The position numbers were made by a program, and so were the translations under genes. From positions 1 through 64,000 of the forward strand of contig CANQWK010000004.1 in NCBI GenBank assembly GCA_947627545.1: a DNA stretch of 64,000 bases, in the 5' to 3' direction. Shown piece after piece: positions 1 to 8,403 of the stretch (the stretch's first letter is position 1; each line of letters starts with the position of its first letter). Origin of the DNA: an uncultured Clostridia bacterium. GTDB taxonomy: Bacteria > Bacillota > Clostridia > Christensenellales > UBA1242. The notes beneath the pieces were generated by a model. It was not told the origin of the DNA and searched no databases. It worked only from the letters and a program-made list of their open reading frames with translations.

Positions 1-3
1 AAT

Positions 4-77
4 TGGAGGCACCAACCAGACTCGAACTGGTGATGAGGGTTTTGCAGACCCTGGCCTTACCACTTGGCGATGGTGCC
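4..77 (-). tRNA. tRNA-Cys (GCA), CCA encoded
   Basis: Read on the minus strand, the acceptor arm GGCACCA (77-71) pairs with TGGTGCC (14-8). It is followed by discriminator U73 (position 7), the usual base for tRNA-Cys, and an encoded CCA (6-4). The anticodon loop is CTGCAAA with anticodon GCA at 45-43, reading UGC/UGU. D-arm and T-arm (GTTCGAGTC) are present. The gene is 74 nt with CCA, normal for tRNA-Cys. A promoter lies upstream at 141-169. Whether other tRNA genes follow is hidden by the window edge. Confidence 0.97.
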
Positions 78-140
78 TTATTAGGTGATTTGCTTGCCAC
101 TTCTTGTCTTTGGTGGAAATAAATAACTAACAACCCTCTT

Positions 141-169
141 ATTATATATGAAAAAAATAAAAAAAGCAA
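141..169 (-). promoter_or_regulatory. Promoter of tRNA-Cys
   Basis: On the minus strand TTGCTT (169-164), a 17-nt spacer, then TATAAT (146-141). Predicted start near 134, about 57 nt before the mature tRNA 5' end. The same TTGCTT -35 box recurs ahead of pcrA and ruvX. Confidence 0.6.
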
Positions 170-311
170 CATATTTTTAAAACTTTTTCAAAAATTTTTC
201 ATTTTAAATTAATTTGAAAAATGTTAACATTATGGTTTTGAACTGTGCATAATTAGAAAATACATTAAATATTTTTTATTATTGAGTATATTTGAATGGT
301 TATTTTTAAAT

Positions 312-346
312 TAAAAAAATAATGACATCTTAATGCCATTATTTTC
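312..346 (-). terminator. Rho-independent terminator of the 403-1089 gene
   Basis: Inverted repeat 318-328 / 333-343 (11 bp with one G-U, 4-nt loop). On the minus strand it is followed by a run of seven T. The plus strand also has a T-rich tail, so it may act in both directions. Confidence 0.8.
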
Positions 347-402
347 TTTTGTAATTTTCTTTTTATGTCGCGTTTTAATTCTTATTTATGTTGCCTATTT
401 TT

Positions 403-1089
403 TTAATTTATAAAACATTCTTCAAGAGAAAGGTAGGCTATTCGGGCTTTTTTAAAGCATTTGGTGAAATAATCAATGCCTATCATAAGTGAATACACAA
501 GTTTTTTATCGTTTCTTTCGCTAGCAAGATACAAAGAATTTAAAAGCATTGTAAGTTCTTCTTTTTCATTCATTTTAAGTTTATAATTGTCCATGTTAGT
601 TAAAATTAATTTAATGGTCGTTTTAATTTTATTAAAATAGTTATTTTGATATTCAGGCGAATCAACTTTAATATGCCTGTTGTTAAAGTAGGAAATTACC
701 GCTTCTTTAAATGGGGTAATGCACTTAACAGCAAACTCATTAAAGCAAGAATTGTTTTCGGTTTTAGGAACAAAGAATTTTGCAACAAAATTGTTAAAAT
801 TAATGGTTTTATTTTCAACTCTATAAAACAAATTATAAACAAAAGCAATAATGTTTTCATTTTCGCTTGGCAAATTTAAAGTTAAAATTTTGCCGTCATC
901 TAAAATCATATTTTCAAAATTTTCATCAAAATTATATCCAGATATGCAAGTTGAAATAATGTTTTTAAGTTTTTCATTTTCGTCAATAGTTTTTAAAATT
1001 GCGGTTATTTTAATTTCAGGTAGAATAAACTTGCCTGCGGCAAATTCTTCGCAATTAGTAATAAAAGGTAAAATTTCTTGTTCGTCCAT
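403..1089 (-). CDS. Hypothetical protein (228 aa)
   Basis: I do not recognise this protein. It is soluble-looking, rich in Asn, Lys, Glu and Phe, with no signal peptide or membrane segment and no catalytic motif that I can identify. The start is well supported: on the minus strand an AGGAGGG box lies 5-6 nt ahead of the ATG, behind a TTGATT/TATAAT promoter, and a strong terminator follows the stop. It is therefore a monocistronic, expressed-looking gene. The neighbours (tRNA-Cys and a divergent DUF4364 gene) give no functional hint. The C-terminal third looks helical and may form a bundle; that is inference only. Confidence 0.75.
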   Translation of the reverse strand: MDEQEILPFITNCEEFAAGKFILPEIKITAILKTIDENEKLKNIISTCISGYNFDENFENMILDDGKILTLNLPSENENIIAFVYNLFYRVENKTINFNNFVAKFFVPKTENNSCFNEFAVKCITPFKEAVISYFNNRHIKVDSPEYQNNYFNKIKTTIKLILTNMDNYKLKMNEKEELTMLLNSLYLASERNDKKLVYSLMIGIDYFTKCFKKARIAYLSLEECFIN

Positions 1090-1110
1090 ATAGCCCTCCT
1101 ATATATTTTT

Positions 1111-1139
1111 ATTATAACTCAATAAAAATTAATAATCAA
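1111..1139 (-). promoter_or_regulatory. Promoter of the 403-1089 gene
   Basis: Minus strand TTGATT (1139-1134), 17-nt spacer, TATAAT (1116-1111). Predicted start near 1104, giving a short leader that still contains the AGGAGGG ribosome binding site. Confidence 0.6.
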
Positions 1140-1162
1140 ATAAAATAAAGACGTAAAAAAGG

Positions 1163-1191
1163 TTGTGTTTTTGTTTAAATTTGTGTAAAAT
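1163..1191 (+). promoter_or_regulatory. Promoter of the DUF4364 gene
   Basis: TTGTGT (1163-1168), 17-nt spacer, TAAAAT (1186-1191). Predicted start near 1198, about 64 nt ahead of the ATG at 1262. Confidence 0.45.
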
Positions 1192-1261
1192 ATAAAAAAT
1201 AGGCTGTTTTTGTTTGTTTATAGATAAATTCAGCCGCTAATTCAACGATAAAGGGAGTTTT

Positions 1262-1798
1262 ATGGATTTTGTACCAGATAGCACCACAAATAAATTAGTT
1301 TTGCTTTATGTTTTAGATAAAATGGAAATTCCACTAACAGAAAATTCCATTTTAGAAATTTGCACAAGTCAAAATGATTGGCTAAATTGGATGGATTGTA
1401 AAGATTTGCTAGCGCAATTAGTAACTGCAAATTTTGTTTATAAACCTAACACTGATAATGAAGAAAATAGGTATAGCATAACTGTAACAGGCAGAGGTTG
1501 TATAAGCGAATTTTACACACGCATACCAGCAAGTTTGCGAGCAAAGATAGACCAATTTGCCTTTGATAATAAATTACAATATAAGCGTAACCAAGAATAT
1601 GTTTCAAAAAATTATAAAAATGAAGATGGAAGTTATACTGTAGAACTAAAAATTTTAGAACCGGTAACGGCGGCAACAATTTTTGGAATTACTGTCAAAG
1701 CAGATACTCGCCATGCAGCAATGTTAGCGTGCAAAAAATGGAGAGATATAGCTCCAACAATATATGAAAGCGTATATGGCAAAATAATAGAAAATTAA
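1262..1798 (+). CDS. DUF4364 family protein (predicted winged-helix)
   Basis: A 178-residue protein recognised as the clostridial DUF4364 family from its N-terminal pattern (NKLVLLYVLDKMEIPLTENS) and the central segment on a short helix-turn-helix (about residues 35-75) ending in YSITVTGRG. Families of this shape are predicted DNA-binding winged-helix proteins; no target is known to me. The C-terminal half is a beta-rich segment ending in a helical tail. A GGGAG ribosome binding site precedes the ATG. It is monocistronic and ends at a bidirectional terminator shared with the convergent membrane-protein gene. The family assignment is from sequence pattern; the regulatory role is inference. Confidence 0.82.
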   Translation: MDFVPDSTTNKLVLLYVLDKMEIPLTENSILEICTSQNDWLNWMDCKDLLAQLVTANFVYKPNTDNEENRYSITVTGRGCISEFYTRIPASLRAKIDQFAFDNKLQYKRNQEYVSKNYKNEDGSYTVELKILEPVTAATIFGITVKADTRHAAMLACKKWRDIAPTIYESVYGKIIEN

Positions 1799-1903
1799 AA
1801 CGCAATTTAACCTTTTACTTTCTTATTATGTTTATCAAGAATATTTAAAAAAGTTAGATATAACTATTATGATAAGTAGTAAATTAAAAACATTTTAATA
1901 AAT

Positions 1904-1931
1904 AAAAAACGGCAATTAAATGCCGTTTTTT
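1904..1931. terminator. Bidirectional Rho-independent terminator
   Basis: Perfect inverted repeat 1904-1914 / 1921-1931 (A-run plus CGGCA, 6-nt loop) with T-runs on both strands, placed between two converging genes. Confidence 0.9.
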
Positions 1932-2475
1932 AAAAGTAACTATTAAAGGCTTTTACATTTTGAATTGTTTTAATTTCATATCTAATATGATAAACACTAT
2001 TAAATCCGCTAAAACTAACAAAGAATAGAATAGGCAAGTAAAACGAAAATGTTGTAAAATAAACATACTGTAAAATTGCGTAGGTAATAGCACTAACAAG
2101 AACGACAATCATTGCAAACGCAATTATTTGAGAAATTATATAATATATTTTTAAAAAACTGTTTTTCTTAACACCAGATAATATTATAATGTTTTTAACC
2201 GCAACTCCATGTAATTTTATTCGTTGCATTATGCCAATGTCTTTAAATGCATAGGAAATGGAAATAGACGCAAAAACAAGCGTAACGAACATAACAATAA
2301 TAGACTCTGCCAACTTTATAGTAGATAAATCATTACGCCTATAACTAACAACAAACAAAATAAACTGCCATACAAAAACAAAAATGAATAAACACATAAA
2401 AAATATTCTAAAAGCAAAATCCTTTTTTAGCATAGGTATATCTTTATGTTGATATTCGTATCTTTTAGTTCTCAT
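1930..2475 (-). CDS. Four-helix membrane protein of unknown function
   Basis: A 181-residue integral membrane protein with about four hydrophobic segments: residues 23-45, 60-80, about 113-135 and 140-160. A basic cytoplasmic N-terminus and a basic loop between helices 2 and 3 suggest both termini are inside. No family is recognised; the layout resembles small permease-like subunits. The gene lacks any Shine-Dalgarno. Its promoter (TTGACT, 17 nt, TATCAT) ends 6 nt before the ATG, so the mRNA is predicted to be leaderless. It converges on the DUF4364 gene. Confidence 0.75.
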   Translation of the reverse strand: MRTKRYEYQHKDIPMLKKDFAFRIFFMCLFIFVFVWQFILFVVSYRRNDLSTIKLAESIIVMFVTLVFASISISYAFKDIGIMQRIKLHGVAVKNIIILSGVKKNSFLKIYYIISQIIAFAMIVVLVSAITYAILQYVYFTTFSFYLPILFFVSFSGFNSVYHIRYEIKTIQNVKAFNSYF

Positions 2476-2481
2476 AGAATT

Positions 2482-2510
2482 ATGATATAATTAATTTATT
2501 TTAAAGTCAA
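2482..2510 (-). promoter_or_regulatory. Promoter of the membrane-protein gene, leaderless geometry
   Basis: Minus strand TTGACT (2510-2505), 17-nt spacer, TATCAT (2487-2482), then AATTCT and ATG at 2475. The seventh base after the -10 box, the usual start site, is the A of the ATG. No Shine-Dalgarno is present. Confidence 0.6.
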
Positions 2511-2610
2511 TTAATTTAATAAAAAATTATTAAAACTCAAATAAAAACTAATAATTATTAAAATAATAAAAAATTTTTAAATGAATATTTTAGCAATTAA
2601 AAATAGAAAA

Positions 2611-3579
2611 TTAAAATAAAATCAAACAAAGAGGAATTGAAATTAAAACACATAAAATTGCTTGGCTAATTTTTTGCATAATAATTGATTTTACACTAAT
2701 TTTTAATTTGTTTATAAATCCAATTGATTGCATAATTACGCTAATTCCGCCAAAAGCGACAAGTCCGCTTGCAATTATTGTTTTAGTTTGAAGATTAATT
2801 GATGTTTTGCCCAAATCTAAGCAACCGCGAGTAATTTCAATTATTCCTTTTATTACAGAGCAAACAACATCTTGTTTATCAACACAATTAAAGCAAAAAC
2901 AAATTAATTTAGACAAAGCGGAAATAATATGTAAATTATTTAAAACTTCTATAATTAAAAAACTAAAAACAATAAAAGCACCTACCATTAGCACTGAAAT
3001 TAAGGAATCATAAACACAATCGTACAGCAAATTTTCGCTAGAGTTTGCAGGTTTAGAGCTAAATTCAATATTTTCACTTTGTTTGCCTTTATATAATAAT
3101 CCGTTTAATAAACTTGCCAAAATATTAGAAATTAAAATTATTAATCCGGCTTTAAAAGAAAGCAAAAATCCTACTCCCACTGTTCCAACAATAAACATAG
3201 GTCCACTTATAGAACAAAACGAAAGCATTTTTTTTGCGTCAGTTTTGTTTATTCTGCCTAATTCATAAGAATTGCAAATTAATTTTGCACCCATAGGATA
3301 CCCTGCTAAAACGGAAAGGAAAAACACACTTGAACTATTGTTTGTGTGATATATTTTTTTAAAAAACTTGTCCATAGCATTAGGTTTAGGACTGCATAAG
3401 TTTATAATAAGTCTTGTAAAAATAAAAAATGGCAAAAGGGTAGGTAAAACATTTAAAGCCCACACAGAAATTCCATTTAAACAACAATTTGCATAAGTTT
3501 TTGGAGAAAGAACAAAAATAATACAAATAAAAATCAAAAATGGTATTAAAAATTTGTTTGATTTTAATTTATGTTTCAT
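2611..3579 (-). CDS. ylbJ: Sporulation integral membrane protein YlbJ-like
   Basis: A 322-residue polytopic membrane protein with roughly eight hydrophobic segments. Signature stretches of the YlbJ / nucleoside-recognition (Gate) family are visible: GYPMGAK near residue 95, SGPMFIVGTVGVGF near 127-140, and LVAFGGISVIMQS near 275. In Bacillus subtilis YlbJ is a mother-cell sporulation membrane protein required for spore heat resistance; the transported or recognised ligand is unknown. Here it is divergent from a patatin-like gene of the YlbK type, matching the ylbJ-ylbK neighbourhood of Bacillus. No ribosome binding site precedes the ATG; a TATAAT box ends 5 nt before it. Whether this organism forms spores cannot be told from the window. 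Confidence 0.85.
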   Translation of the reverse strand: MKHKLKSNKFLIPFLIFICIIFVLSPKTYANCCLNGISVWALNVLPTLLPFFIFTRLIINLCSPKPNAMDKFFKKIYHTNNSSSVFFLSVLAGYPMGAKLICNSYELGRINKTDAKKMLSFCSISGPMFIVGTVGVGFLLSFKAGLIILISNILASLLNGLLYKGKQSENIEFSSKPANSSENLLYDCVYDSLISVLMVGAFIVFSFLIIEVLNNLHIISALSKLICFCFNCVDKQDVVCSVIKGIIEITRGCLDLGKTSINLQTKTIIASGLVAFGGISVIMQSIGFINKLKISVKSIIMQKISQAILCVLISIPLCLILF

Positions 3580-3608
3580 ATATAATTATATTAAAAAATG
3601 GGGTAATT

Positions 3609-4442
3609 ATGAAAAAGTTTGCGTTGGTTTTAGGCGGAGGGGCATCAAAAGGTTTTGCACATATAGGCGTATTAAAAGTGCTGGAAAAATATGGTTTAAA
3701 ACCAGATTTAATTGTAGGTACATCTATGGGGGCCCTGGTTGGCGGAATGTATGCTTGTGGAAAATCTGCTCAAGAACTTGAAACTATAGCAATGAAAGTA
3801 AACAAAATTGGCAATTTTAGTTTAATAAACACTTTATTTAAAGATAGTATGCTAAACATAAACAAAATTAAGCGGCTGTTAAATAAAGAGATTGGAGAAG
3901 AGAGTTACGAAGAAACAAAAATAAAATTTGTGTCTGTGGCTACTGAACTTAACACCGGAAAAGAAGTTCATTTTAGTTCAGGCAAATTGCTAGACGGAAT
4001 TATGGCAAGCATTTCAATTCCGTGCGTATTTCCAAGGTTTAAAATAGGCAACAACCTGTATTGCGATGGTGGAATTTTAAACAATTTGCCAGAAGATGTA
4101 GCAAGAGAACTAATGCCTGAATCGGTAATTGTGTCGGTAGATGTGCTTGGAGATTATGCTAAACAAGTTGAAAAATTGAAAATGAAAACAATGGAATCTG
4201 CATTAAACGCCAGCACTCTTATGACAACAAATGTTGTAAAAAGCAAACCTCAACATGCAGATTTAAGAATAGTTATAAGTCAACCAAGCATAAGCCAAAT
4301 GGATTTTAGAAATAAAACGGCAATAAGGTCAATAAATAAAGGGATAAATGCGGCGAACTCGAATATAAAACAAATTAAAGAATTATTAGGTGTAAGAAAT
4401 GAAACTAATGGAAAAAATAACAAAAAAAGCAGCAAAAATTAA
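3609..4442 (+). CDS. Patatin-like phospholipase / NTE family esterase (YlbK/RssA type)
   Basis: A 277-residue patatin-fold serine hydrolase. The oxyanion-hole motif GGGASKG (residues 9-15), nucleophile elbow GTSMG (about 38-42, Ser catalytic) and the DGG of the Ser-Asp dyad (about residue 155) are intact. Such enzymes hydrolyse acyl esters, probably of lipids, in the cytoplasm; the natural substrate is not known. I start at 3609 rather than at the in-frame ATG at 3540: the upstream 23 residues are unlike the family, overlap the divergent ylbJ gene, and GGGG lies ahead of 3609. The C-terminus overlaps the start of pta by 44 nt. The neighbourhood suggests YlbK. Confidence 0.87.
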   Translation: MKKFALVLGGGASKGFAHIGVLKVLEKYGLKPDLIVGTSMGALVGGMYACGKSAQELETIAMKVNKIGNFSLINTLFKDSMLNINKIKRLLNKEIGEESYEETKIKFVSVATELNTGKEVHFSSGKLLDGIMASISIPCVFPRFKIGNNLYCDGGILNNLPEDVARELMPESVIVSVDVLGDYAKQVEKLKMKTMESALNASTLMTTNVVKSKPQHADLRIVISQPSISQMDFRNKTAIRSINKGINAANSNIKQIKELLGVRNETNGKNNKKSSKN

Positions 4443-5358
4443 TGCTAAAATAATTTTGCCAGAAGCAAATTTAGATAAGCGAGTTTATTCGGCTTGTATT
4501 AATATTTTGAATAATAATTTGTCTAAAATTATTGTTTTTGGCAAACCAACCGATTTTGGTAAGGAATTTTCTAATAAAAACTGCGAAATTATTGATATAC
4601 AAAACAACAAAAATTTGAAACTTTTTGCCAATCAATTATATGAATTGAGAAAAGATAAAGGATTATCTAAAAAAGAAGCGGAAAAATTGGTTAGTCAACC
4701 CGATTATTTTGCTATGATGATGCTAAAAAATAATATGGCAGATGGAGTAGTGGCAGGTGCTAAATGGACAACTCCAGATACTCTTCGCCCAGCATTGCAA
4801 ATAATAAAAACGAAACCAGACAAAAGTTTAGTTACAGGCGTAATGTTAATGCTAAAAGAGAATTGTGACCCTTTGGTGTTTGCAGATGTTTCACTTGTAG
4901 AAAATCCTTCAAGTGAAAACTTAGCCGATATAGCCATTTCAGCGGCTGAATTTTATAAAACAATAGTAGGCCAACAACCAAAAGTCGCAATGTTAAGTTA
5001 TTCCACAAAGGGCAGTGCAAAAAGCGAAATTGTTTCAAAAATTAGCAATGCTGTTAAAATTGCAAATTCAAAAAGCGAATTTTTAATTGATGGTGAAATG
5101 CAAGTTGATAGTGCGTTTAGCAAAACAACGGCAAAACAAAAAGGCGTAACATCTTTGGTCGGTGGAAATGCCAATGTGTTAATCTTTCCAGATTTAAATG
5201 CTGGTAACATAGGCTATAAGTTGGTTGCTAGGCTAGGTGGTTACACTGCAGTTGGCCCAATAATGTTAAATTTTAACAAGCCTGTTAATGATTTAAGTAG
5301 AGGCAGCACAGTTGAAGAAATTATAAACACAGTTTTAATTACAAAATTGCTAATATAA
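4399..5358 (+). CDS. pta: Phosphate acetyltransferase
   Basis: A 319-residue short-form Pta that interconverts acetyl-CoA and acetyl phosphate in the cytoplasm. Recognised by ADGVVAGAKWTTPDTLRPAL (about residues 114-133), VTGVMLM, and LIDGEMQVDSAF near residue 230, typical of the PTA_PTB family; the C-terminus has GYTAVGPIM. The start at 4399 has AGGTG six bases upstream and lies inside the end of the patatin gene, implying translational coupling; Met at 4408 is an alternative. With ackA 200 nt downstream it forms the substrate-level ATP pathway to acetate, expected in a fermenting anaerobe. Confidence 0.95.
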   Translation: MKLMEKITKKAAKINAKIILPEANLDKRVYSACINILNNNLSKIIVFGKPTDFGKEFSNKNCEIIDIQNNKNLKLFANQLYELRKDKGLSKKEAEKLVSQPDYFAMMMLKNNMADGVVAGAKWTTPDTLRPALQIIKTKPDKSLVTGVMLMLKENCDPLVFADVSLVENPSSENLADIAISAAEFYKTIVGQQPKVAMLSYSTKGSAKSEIVSKISNAVKIANSKSEFLIDGEMQVDSAFSKTTAKQKGVTSLVGGNANVLIFPDLNAGNIGYKLVARLGGYTAVGPIMLNFNKPVNDLSRGSTVEEIINTVLITKLLI

Positions 5359-5559
5359 ATTTAAAATAAAAATAAATTTAATAATAAGTTAATAAGACAA
5401 TTTTAGGTAATATAAATTTTATCTTTTTTTAAGTTTTAAAATGAGCTAAAAATAAGTCAAAAATTTTTAACAAAAGCAAAAAATCATTTTGTTTTAAGTT
5501 TTCAATGTGTTAAAATAAATTTTAATAAATTTAAATTATTTATCATTTAGGAGGATTTA

Positions 5560-6744
5560 ATGAAAGTTTTAGTTATCAATTCTGGTAGCAGCAGCTTAAA
5601 AGCACAATTAATGGAAACATCAAATGGCAAAGTCTTTGCAAAGGCATATTGCCAACGCATTGGATTAGATAAGTCCTTTATGGAGTATAAAACAACCGAA
5701 AAACATGAAATAGAAGCAAAAATGCCAACTCATAAAGAGGCATTTCAATTAGTTTTTAACACTTTAACCGACCCTAAACTAGGCGTTATTAAGTCGCTTG
5801 ATGAAATTAAAGCAATAGGTCATAGAGTTGTTAATTTTGGCGAAAAATATAACACATCAGTTTTAGTTACAAAACAAGTTGTTAAGGAAATGGAAAAAAA
5901 CATTCATTTTGCACCTTTACATAATCCACCTGCATTGCAAGGCATTAAGGTTTGTATGGAATTAATGCCAAAAGTAAAAAATGTTGCAGTTTTTGACACA
6001 TCATTCCATGCAACAATGCCAGAAAAAGCATATATGTATGCAATTCCTTATGAATTGTATTCTAAAAATAAAATTCGTAGATATGGTGCTCATGGCACTA
6101 GCCACCGCTATATTGCCATGAAATGTAAAGAATTATTTGGCTCGCTAAAAGGCAAAAAAATTATTTCTTGCCATATTGGAAGTGGCAGCAGCATTTGTGC
6201 AATTAAAGATGGCGTTTGTATAGATACTTCAATGGGTTACACACCGCTTGCAGGCATAATTATGGGTACAAGGTCAGGAGATGTTGACCCAGCAATTGTA
6301 AAAGAAATTATGGACGTTAAAGGTTTAACTGCTGAACAAACAATTAACATGCTAAATAAAGAAAGCGGTTTACTTGGCATAACAGGTAAATATAGCGACT
6401 TACGCGATATAGATGCTCATCTTGATGAGCCAAGAGTAAAACTTGCCTTTGATATGCTAGTTTATTCAATTAAAAAATATATTGGTGCTTATGCTGCCGC
6501 AATGAATGGAGTAGATTACATAATTTTCACAGCAGGCGTAGGCGAAAATGACCATCTTGTTCGTGAAGCAATATGTAAAGATATGGAATATTTAGGAATA
6601 GATTTTGATGCAAAATTGAACAAAACCGCTCCGCGAGGTACAATTCAAGAATTTACAAAGAAAACCAGCAAAGTTAAAGTTTACCGCATTCCAACCGATG
6701 AAGAATATATGATTGCATTAGACACCGCAAATTTAGTTAAATAA
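5560..6744 (+). CDS. ackA: Acetate kinase
   Basis: A 394-residue ASKHA-fold kinase converting acetyl phosphate and ADP to acetate and ATP. The N-terminal VINSGSSSLK phosphate loop, GAHGTSHRY (about residues 178-186), GTRSGDVDP (about 240) and FTAGVGEND (about 323) are all present, and the length matches the family. A strong AGGAGG box precedes the ATG, and a hairpin terminator follows directly. It has its own 200-nt upstream region rather than tight coupling to pta, so separate transcription is possible; TAAAAT at 5511-5516 is the best -10 candidate but the -35 is poor. Confidence 0.98.
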   Translation: MKVLVINSGSSSLKAQLMETSNGKVFAKAYCQRIGLDKSFMEYKTTEKHEIEAKMPTHKEAFQLVFNTLTDPKLGVIKSLDEIKAIGHRVVNFGEKYNTSVLVTKQVVKEMEKNIHFAPLHNPPALQGIKVCMELMPKVKNVAVFDTSFHATMPEKAYMYAIPYELYSKNKIRRYGAHGTSHRYIAMKCKELFGSLKGKKIISCHIGSGSSICAIKDGVCIDTSMGYTPLAGIIMGTRSGDVDPAIVKEIMDVKGLTAEQTINMLNKESGLLGITGKYSDLRDIDAHLDEPRVKLAFDMLVYSIKKYIGAYAAAMNGVDYIIFTAGVGENDHLVREAICKDMEYLGIDFDAKLNKTAPRGTIQEFTKKTSKVKVYRIPTDEEYMIALDTANLVK

Positions 6745-6750
6745 AAAACA

Positions 6751-6774
6751 AAAAAAGGCAATTTTGCCTTTTTT
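6751..6774 (+). terminator. Terminator after ackA
   Basis: AAAAAAGGCAA and TTGCCTTTTTT arms with a very short loop, ending in a T-run. Confidence 0.85.
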
Positions 6775-6855
6775 CCTGCAGTTAGCAATTAAATTGTTAA
6801 TAAATTTTAGTAAATTAAACTATTTTGCAAAATTAAATAAATTTTTAAAAACTAG

Positions 6856-6884
6856 TTGACAAGTGAAATTTATTATGTTATACT
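6856..6884 (+). promoter_or_regulatory. Strong promoter of rpmF
   Basis: Consensus TTGACA (6856-6861), 17-nt spacer, TATACT (6879-6884). Predicted start near 6891 gives a long leader of about 130 nt before the rpmF ATG. I see no convincing conserved fold in that leader. Confidence 0.8.
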
Positions 6885-7019
6885 AATCAAGATTTTGTCA
6901 GTGTTTTAGCAATTTTACTTAAATTTTTTTGTATTTTTAAAAATAGATTAAATTTACTTAAACAAAGGGGTTTAAAAACAAGTAAAAATTTGTTAAACAT
7001 TAGTATATAGGAGGTAAAT

Positions 7020-7211
7020 ATGGCTGTTCCAAAGGGAAAAGTGTCAAAGGCTAGGCGAGATAAACGCCGTGCAAATTGGAAAGCAACAGTGCCTACATTA
7101 GTTGAATGCCCACATTGCCATGAAAAAAAGGTTGCTCACCAAGTATGTAAAAATTGCGGTTATTATGATGGAGAACAAATTATAGACCTAGACAAGAAAA
7201 AGACAAAATAA
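7020..7211 (+). CDS. rpmF: Ribosomal protein bL32 (zinc-binding form)
   Basis: A 63-residue basic protein with the MAVPKGKVSKARRDKRRA start of bL32 and a zinc ribbon made of CPHC and CKNC pairs, so it is the Cys-containing zinc form. A GGAGG box precedes the ATG. In many Firmicutes rpmF follows a DUF177 (YceD) gene and leads into plsX; here DUF177 is absent and two accessory genes separate rpmF from plsX. A strong promoter upstream and a terminator directly after make it a monocistronic unit. Confidence 0.97.
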   Translation: MAVPKGKVSKARRDKRRANWKATVPTLVECPHCHEKKVAHQVCKNCGYYDGEQIIDLDKKKTK

Positions 7212-7215
7212 ATTC

Positions 7216-7238
7216 GAGGGTTTTTTAACCCTCTTTTT
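7216..7238 (+). terminator. Terminator after rpmF
   Basis: GAGGGTT (7216-7222), 4-nt loop, AACCCTC (7227-7233), then five T. Confidence 0.9.
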
Positions 7239-7294
7239 CATTTTTATAAGGGGTTTTAAAATTTTTAATTAAAGTTAAAATAAGGAGTTTAACA

Positions 7295-8275
7295 ATGGAA
7301 AAAAATGATAAATTAATTTTTAAATTAATTGTAATTAATTCAAACAATTTGAACAACGAGAGTGAAACCAAAATTGATTTACAAGAACTTCAAACACAAA
7401 ACGAAATGACATTTAAAATGATGTTGATTGATGCTTATGCAAAAAATCAAGAAGAGGTGCCTTATGGTATAAAAACAATTTTAAATAAAAGTTTGCAGAT
7501 GGGAAATTTTAAGCCACTTTTCGACCTTATTACAGAGAGTGAACAAACCTTTGTCAAAATTGTAAAAGATAAGGATGTTGAAATTCCATTAAACTTTTTT
7601 AAAGGTAAAGTTTCAGACGTGCATATTAAAAATTACATATTAAATCATTTTAAATATAAAGACCAAAATTGGAAAGAATTTTTTGACCTTTTGGTTTCAA
7701 AAAATGGGTTTTATTTGGAAGAATATTTGGTAGAATTAATTGAAGAAATATCCATTTTTGACAAAAAATTATATTATGATGTTGCAAAACATTATATGTA
7801 TTTTATAAAAACATTCAAAATGCAATTTAAACTTTTAAATAATAATGTTATTGACTTGTCGCAATTTGAAAATTTATTACTAAATGGCAACATTACAGCC
7901 GGCGAAATTTATAAATTGGCAGCGCATAAATTATTAAATTTTAGAGGTGTTGGAAAATTGGGAATAGAAAGAGAATTAGAACTGCTATCAAACAACACTG
8001 ATGAAAATGCCCAAAATTATAGTCAAGCATTGTTAGAATTATGCGTTTTGGTTAAACAGGCAAGAGAAGCGTATATAAATGGAGATATAACTATTGGTTA
8101 TGCTGAAAAAATTTCAAAACTTTACAAAATAGGAACAATTTATGGAAATTATTTAAGTGCTTACACAATAGATAATATGATTGTTGACACAATAAAACAA
8201 AACAAAGTTTACAAGAAAAAGGGAGAAAGAATTTCTTACGATGATGAATCAACTGACCCAATTAATTTAGACTAA
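7295..8275 (+). CDS. Hypothetical protein (326 aa)
   Basis: I do not recognise this protein. It is predicted soluble and mostly helical, with no signal peptide, membrane helix, Cys cluster or nucleotide-binding motif. It starts with a charged N-terminus and ends in an acidic tail. An AAGGAG box lies ahead of the ATG and a hairpin terminator follows at 8344. It sits between rpmF and an interrupted methyltransferase gene, a place where plsX would be expected, so it is probably a lineage-specific insertion. Confidence 0.75.
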   Translation: MEKNDKLIFKLIVINSNNLNNESETKIDLQELQTQNEMTFKMMLIDAYAKNQEEVPYGIKTILNKSLQMGNFKPLFDLITESEQTFVKIVKDKDVEIPLNFFKGKVSDVHIKNYILNHFKYKDQNWKEFFDLLVSKNGFYLEEYLVELIEEISIFDKKLYYDVAKHYMYFIKTFKMQFKLLNNNVIDLSQFENLLLNGNITAGEIYKLAAHKLLNFRGVGKLGIERELELLSNNTDENAQNYSQALLELCVLVKQAREAYINGDITIGYAEKISKLYKIGTIYGNYLSAYTIDNMIVDTIKQNKVYKKKGERISYDDESTDPINLD

Positions 8276-8343
8276 TTTACACTAATATAAAGTTAAATAT
8301 AAAATGAATAAATGATAAATAAAAAATCTAAATTTTATTATGC

Positions 8344-8368
8344 AAAAAGAGATATTATCTCTTTTTTC
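8344..8368 (+). terminator. Terminator after the 7295-8275 gene
   Basis: AAAAAGAGAT (8344-8353), 3-nt loop, ATCTCTTTTT (8357-8366) with a T-rich tail. Confidence 0.8.
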
Positions 8369-8397
8369 TTTACAAAAACAATGTTATATGATAAAAT
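8369..8397 (+). promoter_or_regulatory. Promoter of the methyltransferase locus, leaderless geometry
   Basis: TTTACA (8369-8374), 17-nt spacer, TAAAAT (8392-8397), six bases, then ATG at 8404. The expected start site coincides with the ATG and there is no Shine-Dalgarno. Confidence 0.6.
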
Positions 8398-8403
8398 ATA
8401 TAT

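Larger units (their letters stand above)
78..402. other. Intergenic region, no gene
   Basis: About 325 nt of very AT-rich sequence. It holds the tRNA-Cys promoter (141-169, minus strand) and the terminator of the minus-strand gene that ends at 403 (312-346). I see no open reading frame with a ribosome binding site and no other structured RNA. Confidence 0.6.

Noticed and set aside
2807..3268. Plus-strand open frames inside ylbJ
   Set aside because: They are antisense to a clearly recognisable membrane protein, have no ribosome site and no composition fit.
6890..7019. Riboswitch or ribosomal leader ahead of rpmF
   Set aside because: The leader is long but I could find no stable GC-containing stem or known motif.
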